Shown piece after piece: positions 1 to 6,135 of a stretch of 7,376 nucleotides of DNA. The notes under the pieces were generated by a model. The model had not been told where the DNA came from, ran no database searches, and was given only the letters and a program-made list of their open reading frames with translations. Each line of letters starts with the position of its first letter. Within the stretch, counting starts at the first letter, position 1. Source of the DNA: Deltaproteobacteria bacterium (GTDB taxonomy: Bacteria > Myxococcota > Myxococcia > SLRQ01); the NCBI GenBank assembly GCA_007128675.1, contig SKWY01000487.1, positions 1-7,376 of the forward strand, read 5' to 3'. The translations under genes and the position numbers were made by a program.

Positions 1-1302
1 AAGCTCCTGCTTTTCTCGGCCGTCCTAACCGCCTCCTTGCCGGTGCTGGGCAGGAGTGTCCTGGGAGGGGGAGTAGAGCTGGTCAGGGCCGGTTCGATGG
101 CGCCAATCATGGCCGCCGGCATCGGCATCACCCTCATACTCGCGCTACCCATGCTGGCTCTAGGAGCCATTGGGCCACTGCTCTTGCATCAGGCAGTGGA
201 AAGGCGGGAGCAAGCCGGCCCCATGGCCGGCAGGATCTACGCGCTAGGGAGCATTGGGAGCCTGGTCGGCACGTATGGCGCCGGTCTAGTCCTGGTGCCC
301 TGGCTGGGCGTCAGCCGCACGCTCTGGCTCTGCGCCTCGGTGCTTGCTCTTGCGGGAGCCCTCGGCCTTGGGCGAAGGCTCCTCGGTGTCTCTGTAGCAG
401 CGGTGGTGGCAGCGACGCTGTTCTTGGCTCTTGGCGCGTTGGACACTTCCTTGCCACTCGAACCCGGGCAGAAGCTGCTTCACCACAAGGAGTCCGCACT
501 CAACCATGTTCGTGTCGTCGAGGAGGACAAAGTGCGTCGCCTCTACCTGAACGATGGTTACGCCGTTCAGTCCGAGTATCGACTAGATGGCTCCTTGCCT
601 CTCTACGACGTATGGCTCTGGTACGCAGCCGCGCCGGTGTTTACGACTACGGGCAAGCCGGACAAGGTGCTTCTCCTTGGACTCGGTGGCGGCACCGGCG
701 CCAGTATGCTGGAGAGGATATTCCCGGGAGTCCGAATCACCGGGGTTGAGCTAGATAACGAGGTAGTCGAGGCCGGCCGCCGATTCATGGACCTTTCGGA
801 CGATGTACGCGTCGTCATCGACGATGCCAGAGCCTTTGTCCATAGGGACCAGGAGTCCTACGATATCATCATCCTGGACGCCTTCGACTTTCCCTATGTG
901 CCCTTTCAGCTCGTTACAAAGGAGTTCTTTCGTGCACTGGAAGCGCGGCTTGCGGAAGGCGGAGCGTTGATGGTGAACGTGGGTCGGTATGGAGACAGAC
1001 ACGATGTCGTGGATGCGGTGGCCAGGACCATGAGCCAGGTTTTTCCAGTCGTCAGGGGATCGGATGTCGACAATCTCGTCAACACTATTCTCGTTGCGAC
1101 TCGCCACGATTCAGCGCTGGATGCCGGTATAGACGCTCTCGATCTAGACTTTGCGATCGCCACTCGCTTTCGTGTCGTCGGCGCCGCGAGAGTGTGGAGC
1201 CCAGATGAAAGCGCGCCGATCCTCACCGATGATAGGGCTCCCGTCGAGCTTCTCACCGACCGAATAGTGCTCCACAGCCTCCTCGGCATCGGAAACCGAT
1301 GA
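1..1302 (+). CDS. Membrane-anchored spermidine-synthase-like protein, 5'-partial
   Basis: The reading frame is open from the first base and ends at TGA 1300-1302, giving 433 visible residues; the true start lies upstream. A TTG at 37 is in frame but falls inside a hydrophobic stretch, so it is probably not the start. The first ~145 residues are strongly hydrophobic, with about four or five likely membrane segments and a small-residue-rich loop (AGPMAGRIYALGSIGS) typical of fused MFS/SpeE-like proteins. The rest is a Rossmann methyltransferase-type domain: GLGGGTGA (nucleotides 679-702) binds the nucleoside, VELDNEVV supplies the acidic ribose ligand, and DDARAFV follows. The SpeE active-site region reads LDAFDFPYVPFQL, not the canonical D-S/T-x-D-P-x-G-P form, so true putrescine aminopropyl transfer is doubtful. 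Family assignment is firm; the substrate is unknown. The gene converges on the START gene. Confidence 0.88.
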   Translation, partial: KLLLFSAVLTASLPVLGRSVLGGGVELVRAGSMAPIMAAGIGITLILALPMLALGAIGPLLLHQAVERREQAGPMAGRIYALGSIGSLVGTYGAGLVLVPWLGVSRTLWLCASVLALAGALGLGRRLLGVSVAAVVAATLFLALGALDTSLPLEPGQKLLHHKESALNHVRVVEEDKVRRLYLNDGYAVQSEYRLDGSLPLYDVWLWYAAAPVFTTTGKPDKVLLLGLGGGTGASMLERIFPGVRITGVELDNEVVEAGRRFMDLSDDVRVVIDDARAFVHRDQESYDIIILDAFDFPYVPFQLVTKEFFRALEARLAEGGALMVNVGRYGDRHDVVDAVARTMSQVFPVVRGSDVDNLVNTILVATRHDSALDAGIDALDLDFAIATRFRVVGAARVWSPDESAPILTDDRAPVELLTDRIVLHSLLGIGNR

Positions 1303-1312
1303 GGACGAGGCT
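1276..1312. terminator. Near-palindromic hairpin between convergent genes
   Basis: Two 17-base arms, AGCCTCCTCGGCATCGG (1276-1292) and CCGATGAGGACGAGGCT (1296-1312), flank an AAA loop. Fourteen of 17 positions pair: a 6-bp top stem, a 2x2 internal mismatch, 2 bp, a 1x1 mismatch, and a 6-bp base. The stop codon of the SpeE-like gene (1300-1302) lies in the right arm, and the START gene ends at 1329 on the other strand. The position suits a bidirectional terminator or 3'-end stabiliser. Neither side has a T-run, so it is not a classic Rho-independent terminator. Confidence 0.45.
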
Positions 1313-1328
1313 CGAACCTGGGTTACTG

Positions 1329-2003
1329 CTAATCGTCTGCCTCTGTATCGGACACGGAGCCAGTCAAGGGATGAGAGACCTTGGCATACCTATCCGACTT
1401 GGCCGCCGCCCTTACCGCTTTCACCACGTCCGGCACGGCGGTGTTGTTTGCCCGGTTGATGACCCAGCGCGGAAGCCCACCGCCCGGGTCGGTATATACG
1501 TAGTACTCCGCCTGTGTAGCCTTGCCTCCGTCCACCGGTCGAAGAAGCCAATGTCCCCTAGTAACCTCCACCCTTACCCCCACTGATTCGGAAGGTGCGT
1601 ACTCGTTTGCCGGTTCCCATTCATACTTGAGGGTACCGTCGGGCAGCCTGGAGGCCGTCAGCTTGATGCAGTAGTCACGCCGGCTGACTATGGGCGCATT
1701 AATCACCGTGTACATCCAGGTCGAGTTGCCCTCTCGTTTCACCACACGGGCCACCTCTGTATAGGGCATAGTTTCGGTATAGGAGTCTATGTCGTCCAGG
1801 GCGGCGAGGATCCTGCCCGGAGGGGCATCGATGCGAGCGATAGCCTTGACCTCACGGACATCCGATCCCTCGACGTCCCTAGCGAAAACCTGGATGCCTT
1901 CAGTACTGGCCACACGCTTCCAGGAAGCATCGTCCGCCAGCATGAGACCAGGCAGGAGAAACAAAGGCATGGCGAGCGCAGCGAGGGTTCGCTTACAGGG
2001 CAT
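1329..2003 (-). CDS. Exported START/SRPBCC-domain protein
   Basis: A 224-residue protein with a basic N-terminus (MPCKRTLAALAM) and a hydrophobic core ending near LMLA-DD, which looks like a Sec signal peptide cleaved around residue 23. The mature part is one bacterial START domain that should fold around a hydrophobic ligand such as a lipid. Family signatures include an early W-K-R-V, GIQVFARDVEGSDVREVKA, IDAPPGRILAALDDIDSY, the MPYTEVARVV helix region, the INAPIVSRRDY strand, YVYTDPGGGLPRW and a C-terminal helix VPDVVKAVRAA. I place the start at ATG 2001-2003, because the in-frame ATG at 2052-2054 adds 17 residues before the signal peptide and would leave almost no leader behind the candidate promoter at 2066-2094. 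The Shine-Dalgarno is weak. A periplasmic location and lipid binding are inferred; the ligand is unknown. Confidence 0.88.
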   Translation of the reverse strand: MPCKRTLAALAMPLFLLPGLMLADDASWKRVASTEGIQVFARDVEGSDVREVKAIARIDAPPGRILAALDDIDSYTETMPYTEVARVVKREGNSTWMYTVINAPIVSRRDYCIKLTASRLPDGTLKYEWEPANEYAPSESVGVRVEVTRGHWLLRPVDGGKATQAEYYVYTDPGGGLPRWVINRANNTAVPDVVKAVRAAAKSDRYAKVSHPLTGSVSDTEADD

Positions 2004-2065
2004 GAGAGCACCAAAAAGTTCGTTTGCGGCAGAAGAGCACCCGAGCAGCGGCATACGCTCCAGCC

Positions 2066-2094
2066 CGTATATGAATCTTATGACGATATGTCAG
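2066..2094 (-). promoter_or_regulatory. Candidate sigma-70 promoter for the START gene
   Basis: On the minus strand CTGACA (2094-2089, one mismatch to TTGACA) is followed after exactly 17 bases by TATACG (2071-2066, four of six matches to TATAAT). Initiation would fall near 2059, giving a leader of roughly 55 bases before ATG 2003. It lies in the largest non-coding gap and faces the START gene, which suggests that gene can be transcribed separately from the cassette. It rests on consensus matching only. Confidence 0.4.
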
Positions 2095-2332
2095 CGCCAG
2101 TCGCCGTGGCAAGAACAGGCTGCTCCTGGTCCTGGACGATTTCTCGAGTCCATCCGCACCGACGAATCGAGAGCCAAAAAGCTTCAACTCCCTCGACGAA
2201 TTCCTCCGAAACGTAGGGCGCATGACCTGGGTTATCGGAAGGAGGAAACGGAGAGTCATCAACGGAGCCCTACCCTCGAGACTGTCCGGTCCCATCGACA
2301 TAGGCCCCCGGTAGGAAGGCAACCAGAACGTC
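2078..2332 (-). pseudogene. Coding-looking remnant between the UbiA and START genes
   Basis: The 327 bases from 2004 to 2330 carry no convincing intact gene. One minus-strand frame, however, looks protein-like: codons from 2332 (starting DVLVAFLPGAYVDG) reach a TAG at 2272-2270, and the same frame then stays open for 63 codons to TAA at 2080-2078. That stretch includes PYVSEEFVEGVEAF and TREIVQDQEQPVLATATG. Its first codon positions are rich in G, as in real genes, and the residues are balanced, unlike the Arg/Ser-rich competing frame. It has no ATG, GTG or TTG start and no recognisable family. A decayed small gene downstream of the UbiA gene is the simplest reading; chance is a real alternative. 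Confidence 0.22.
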
Positions 2333-3305
2333 ATGCGGGAGTCAACTCGATGCCGCGCTCGATCGCCAGCGCAAGGGTGAACCCCAACTTTGAGATGAGC
2401 AAGTATGCCTCCATGGGGGTCTGCAGCCTGGCGCTTCTAGCCGTGGGAGCAATCAAATGCCGCACGCAAGCTCCAATTGCGAGTAGCGCGGCCAGAACCA
2501 GAATGCACGGAAACACCGGGCCGACCGCGGCTGCTCTAGCGACGAACAGCAAAGAGGCGGCCGCTATCGTTACCAGGCCAATTGGGATCACCGTCGCCAG
2601 CCGCCAACCTAGAACCTTGGAGTAAGTGGGGTACTCGGTCTCATCCTCTGGCAAACGTACCTTTCGCGAGATCTCCCAAGCAACTACAGGCAGCCAAGTA
2701 GTCAGAGCCAAAGGAAGAAGCAACAGGCCGGGTCCGGCTCTGTCTCCAAAATCCCCCACGAAGACGGCGAATATGTACCCAAAAAGAGCAAGAGAGATTG
2801 GATTGTGCGTCGCGAATGCCAGAAGCAGATGTCGCGAGACCGCCGGCCAAAAGAACCACTTGTACGAAAGCCAAGCAAAAAGGAAGAGGAAGGCGAATGC
2901 AAGGCCCGGCCATGGCCAACCGAGCGGCACATTCAAGACCAACAAGAGACCGGTGACGGTCCAACGAAGAATGCTTAGATCGGCAACTGTGATTCGTCCT
3001 GCAACGATGGGTCTATTTACATATTTTTCATCCCCGCTACTCCCGTATGCTAGATCCGCCTCCACGTCCTTGAGTTCGTCGTATACACGCATCAGGAGAA
3101 GAAACAAAACTACGGACAGGGCTCCAGCCACTGCTCGCCAGGAATAAACCAAAGGGCTGATTCCGGCTATGGCTTGCAGCGCGAAGTAGTTCACGCAGAA
3201 GATGGATGCTCCAAGGATCAGGTGAGAGACCGGTGGAAACATCTCGACCAAATACTCGGTTATTCGACCGAGGCGCGTCGCCTTCGGAGATCTTGTCTTG
3301 GTCAT
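2331..3305 (-). CDS. UbiA-family membrane prenyltransferase
   Basis: A 324-residue integral membrane protein with about eight or nine hydrophobic segments. UbiA enzymes transfer a prenyl group, or in some branches a phosphoribosyl or other group, to or from an isoprenyl (pyro)phosphate within the membrane. The first metal/diphosphate motif is RVYDELKDVEAD (about residues 73-84), a variant of NDxxDxxxD in which the leading N-D is replaced by D-E; it is followed by the family-typical NRPIVAGRIT loop. The second polar loop reads WEISRKVRLPEDE (about 210-222) instead of DxxxD, a pattern I recall from uncharacterised UbiA branches. ATG 3305-3303 was chosen over the TTG at 3311 because it makes a four-base ATGA overlap with the dikinase stop and has GAAGAGG seven bases upstream. 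Family is sure; substrates are unknown. Confidence 0.92.
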   Translation of the reverse strand: MTKTRSPKATRLGRITEYLVEMFPPVSHLILGASIFCVNYFALQAIAGISPLVYSWRAVAGALSVVLFLLLMRVYDELKDVEADLAYGSSGDEKYVNRPIVAGRITVADLSILRWTVTGLLLVLNVPLGWPWPGLAFAFLFLFAWLSYKWFFWPAVSRHLLLAFATHNPISLALFGYIFAVFVGDFGDRAGPGLLLLPLALTTWLPVVAWEISRKVRLPEDETEYPTYSKVLGWRLATVIPIGLVTIAAASLLFVARAAAVGPVFPCILVLAALLAIGACVRHLIAPTARSARLQTPMEAYLLISKLGFTLALAIERGIELTPA

Positions 3306-6079
3306 CCACAAGCCTCTTCACCCTCCAACACTCGAATCGTACCGGATCCTCCGTCCAGCTCGATGAGCATGCCGTCGCAAATACTGCGAGTCGCATCCTC
3401 TACCGAGACCACCGTTGGGATTCCAAGCTCTCGTCCAATGATTGCGGTGTGAGAGAGAAGGCTCCCTCTCTCGACTATCAACCCACTTGCCGCTGCCATG
3501 AGAAACACCCAACCCGGATCCGTCATCGGCGCCACGAGGATTTCACCCGAAATAGGCATGTCGTGACGAGGCTCGAGCACCACCTTGGCGGGCGCACGAA
3601 CACGTCCCGGACAACAGCCGATTCCATGTAGCTCGTTAGTCACCACAGGACACGTGCGTTCTCTTTCGGGATGTAAGGCACGCACCGACCTGGCACTCAA
3701 AACAGGCCCATGAAACTCGACTCGCGGAGCCGGACTCGATTGGGCGTGGCCGTCCCATTCTTCCTTTCGAAGGAGAATTAGCCTTCGAAGGTTCTTGTTC
3801 GTTATGTGGCCTCGTACAGAGCCGATTGCTTCCTCGAGCGTAAGCCAAAACACATCCTCCGGCTCGTCGATTAGGTCCAGAGCCGCCAAGCAACGTCCAA
3901 GAGCCCTGAAGATCCGCTTGACCAATCCAAAGCCGCGGCTTCGCGCGAGTCGAAGGTTCTCTCGGTGACGAAGGCCTGCTCTCGCACGGCGAAGAACTAG
4001 CTTGAACAATACTCTGCGAAGAGGGCGCCACAAGAGGTGCCGGCTGACCTCGCGCTCCGCTTCCCTTCTTTCGCGGCGATTATCGAAGAGCGACATTTCC
4101 CTTTCTTCGCGCACGAGATTTCGAAGAGTGGCCACAAAGAGTTCCGGATTCTCCTCTAAAGAGGGAGTTTCGAGCTTGAGTTCGTGCACTCTACGATCCC
4201 CATAGAGATCCAGGTGCTCGCGCGCCGAGCGTGCAAAATCTTGGAGCGCGTCCTCGTTGTCGATGGCACGCCATACATCTTCGTCCGACAGATCGCTCTC
4301 GAGTAATATTTTGAGACTCTCATCGGATCGTGCGCGATCGGCCAGCGCCAGCAACGACTGAAGGGGATCCACGCTTTGCATCCCATCCTCGCCCATCATG
4401 AGGCGATTTCTAAGCGTGTCCGGCTCATCGCACCCCCAAGCCTCGAGAAGCTTCCTAGCTATCTCGTGAAACTGTTGAGCATAAAAATCATTTGCGATAG
4501 CGACACCGTAAGGCCCAGCCAGATGCTCGGCGCAGTACTCGAACAAGTCGACCAAGGAGTGAGCATCGAGAGAATCGAGGTCGGTCGCGAGCACCTTTTC
4601 GCGAATGCGGGCGATATTGCGCAGGTAAGCAGAGGCCCGAGCATCGACCATCGTGAAACCTAGAAGAAGATTCGCTCGGACTAGAATGTCTTTCGGCAGA
4701 CGCTTAAGTCGCTGGGCTCGACTGGGAAGGGCTGGACGAAAGGAATCGTCGATCCCCAAGGTCTTCTCGAAGGTCGGCAACGCCTTCTCTAGTCCAAGGC
4801 ACTGAAACAGGCGGTACCAATTGAGAATGTTGTAATAGATACGCCCGTCGACAAGGCCTATCAGGTTTGCAAGTACGGAGGTATCTATGGACGTCGCTAC
4901 TGCTTTGCCGGCCAGCTGGCGGAGCCCCTCGCGAAAAGCCACCTCATACATGTGCCTCACGAAGGAGAAGGTGAGCGGCGAGGAGATCCCAGGATAGCTC
5001 TCGACAATATTGGAATTGTCGAAGATCGTCACTCGCCCCATATCGAGAGAGGTTATCGGCCTTGCTTGCAGAAGGAACAATCGACCATCCCGGTCGAAGG
5101 CCCACTCGATATCCTGCGGCAAACCCGCCTCGGTCTCGATGCGCAGAGCTAGGTGCACTACGGATTCGACTTCCGGGTCCGTCAGCGCTGGAGCATTAGC
5201 CAACTCTGGAGGAGTGTCCTCGACGACCGTGCCCTTTTCACCGCTTCCAGGAACCACACGACGACACTTGCGCGCTATCCTCGCCTTCTTGACGCCCAAG
5301 CTGGCCTTGTCCACATGATACGAGTCGGCATCGAGTTGTCCGCTGACCAGCCCCTCACCCAGTCCCAGCGCAGCCGACACTATAGCCTCGCTTCGGTCCC
5401 CATTCATTGGATTTGCCGTGAACACTACTCCCGCCACGCGACTGTCGACCATCTGCTGCACCACGACAGCGACGTCAATTCGTTCCTCGAGCCGAGAGCG
5501 CAATGCCCTGTACAGCAATGCACGCTCACCGAAAGCAGAGGCAAGGCATGCAAGAACCTGCTTGATGAGTTGATCACGAGACACGAACAGATACGAATCC
5601 ATCTGCCCCGCGAAGGAATCGACAAGAGAGTCCTCACCGACGACGGACGATCGTACAGCCACCAAGCCATCACGTCCGAAGGAACGATCGAACTCGCTAA
5701 GAATCAGCTCTTCGTTCTGCGCGCCCAGGCCCGCTCCAAGGATCAGCTCCGATGCTTTGCTTGCAAGATCCTCTACATCGGAGGCGGCACCATCCGCCTT
5801 CGGGTCTACCTTGGCGGCTTCCGTCAGGATCTCGTTCAAGTCGGTGTCCAAGCGAGCTACTACCTCGCGAAACACCTCCGTACCGATTATGAAGAAAGAT
5901 GGAACGGCAAGTCCCAAACGGTCAAGAGAGAGAAGGCCCTTTCCCTTGCCTCCCACCAGAGAGACTTTCTCAGTTTCTCCCGCGCCGGATCGCACGATGC
6001 GACTGTTGGGCGCTGCCTCACCGTTCACCCTTGCCTCGTAGGCCTTGGCGGATGCCCCTGCGTTTCGATTTGGACTCAT
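3302..6079 (-). CDS. PEP-synthase-like dikinase, RPH-type architecture
   Basis: A 925-residue soluble enzyme. Residues ~30-345 form the PPDK/PEPS ATP-grasp domain: VGGKGKGLLSL, VAVRSSVVGEDS (140-151), GVVFTANPMNGDRSEAIVSA and QDIEWAFDRDG..LLQARPIT (ending ~343). A long helical middle part (~350-775) contains FDNSNIVESYPGISSPLTF, YGDRRVHELKLETPSLEENPE and HRENLRLARSRGF, all with counterparts in rifampin phosphotransferase and related PEPS-like proteins. The C-terminus is the swivelling phosphohistidine domain, SLLSHTAIIGRELGIPTVV, with the catalytic His near 877. The PEP/pyruvate TIM barrel of true PpsA/PPDK is absent. Inferred reaction: ATP phosphorylates the His through its beta-phosphate, which then passes to a small molecule held by the middle domain. 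Start is uncertain: TTG 6118 directly follows a stop, ATG 6079 is used here, and GTG 6028 has the best SD (GAGG) and the family-like spacing to GGKG. Confidence 0.9.
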   Translation of the reverse strand: MSPNRNAGASAKAYEARVNGEAAPNSRIVRSGAGETEKVSLVGGKGKGLLSLDRLGLAVPSFFIIGTEVFREVVARLDTDLNEILTEAAKVDPKADGAASDVEDLASKASELILGAGLGAQNEELILSEFDRSFGRDGLVAVRSSVVGEDSLVDSFAGQMDSYLFVSRDQLIKQVLACLASAFGERALLYRALRSRLEERIDVAVVVQQMVDSRVAGVVFTANPMNGDRSEAIVSAALGLGEGLVSGQLDADSYHVDKASLGVKKARIARKCRRVVPGSGEKGTVVEDTPPELANAPALTDPEVESVVHLALRIETEAGLPQDIEWAFDRDGRLFLLQARPITSLDMGRVTIFDNSNIVESYPGISSPLTFSFVRHMYEVAFREGLRQLAGKAVATSIDTSVLANLIGLVDGRIYYNILNWYRLFQCLGLEKALPTFEKTLGIDDSFRPALPSRAQRLKRLPKDILVRANLLLGFTMVDARASAYLRNIARIREKVLATDLDSLDAHSLVDLFEYCAEHLAGPYGVAIANDFYAQQFHEIARKLLEAWGCDEPDTLRNRLMMGEDGMQSVDPLQSLLALADRARSDESLKILLESDLSDEDVWRAIDNEDALQDFARSAREHLDLYGDRRVHELKLETPSLEENPELFVATLRNLVREEREMSLFDNRRERREAEREVSRHLLWRPLRRVLFKLVLRRARAGLRHRENLRLARSRGFGLVKRIFRALGRCLAALDLIDEPEDVFWLTLEEAIGSVRGHITNKNLRRLILLRKEEWDGHAQSSPAPRVEFHGPVLSARSVRALHPERERTCPVVTNELHGIGCCPGRVRAPAKVVLEPRHDMPISGEILVAPMTDPGWVFLMAAASGLIVERGSLLSHTAIIGRELGIPTVVSVEDATRSICDGMLIELDGGSGTIRVLEGEEACG
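3313..3319 (-). promoter_or_regulatory. Ribosome binding site of the UbiA gene
   Basis: GAAGAGG on the minus strand lies inside the last codons of the dikinase gene and ends seven bases before ATG 3305-3303. It supports the ATG over the TTG six bases upstream and, with the ATGA overlap, indicates translational coupling of the two genes. Confidence 0.6.
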
Positions 6080-6135
6080 TTTTCCAAAGTCTTCATCTGA
6101 AGGATGAGCGCTCGACAATCATACCCAGTCGTTCA

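Noticed and set aside
1309..1327. GGTTCGAGCC on the minus strand, resembling a tRNA T-loop
   Set aside because: The flanking bases do not form a T-stem, and no acceptor, D or anticodon arm exists nearby; START coding sequence lies immediately upstream.
2140..2172. Short inverted repeat TCTCGA/TCGAGA in the gap
   Set aside because: The arms are only six bases with a long interior and no T-run, well within chance for this composition.
1993..2334. Minus-strand 113-codon frame starting with an ATGA overlap at the UbiA stop
   Set aside because: The overlap is attractive, but the product is Arg/Ser-rich and low in acidic residues, runs into the START signal peptide, and a better coding signal lies in another frame of the same stretch.
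1789..2625. Plus-strand 278-codon open frame across the START 5' end, the gap and the UbiA 3' end
   Set aside because: It is antisense to two well-supported genes; its product is Arg/Ser/Pro-rich with no family pattern. It is a shadow frame.
5153..6100. Plus-strand 315-codon open frame
   Set aside because: It lies entirely antisense to the ATP-grasp domain of the dikinase, whose motifs are unmistakable; the antisense product shows no domain.
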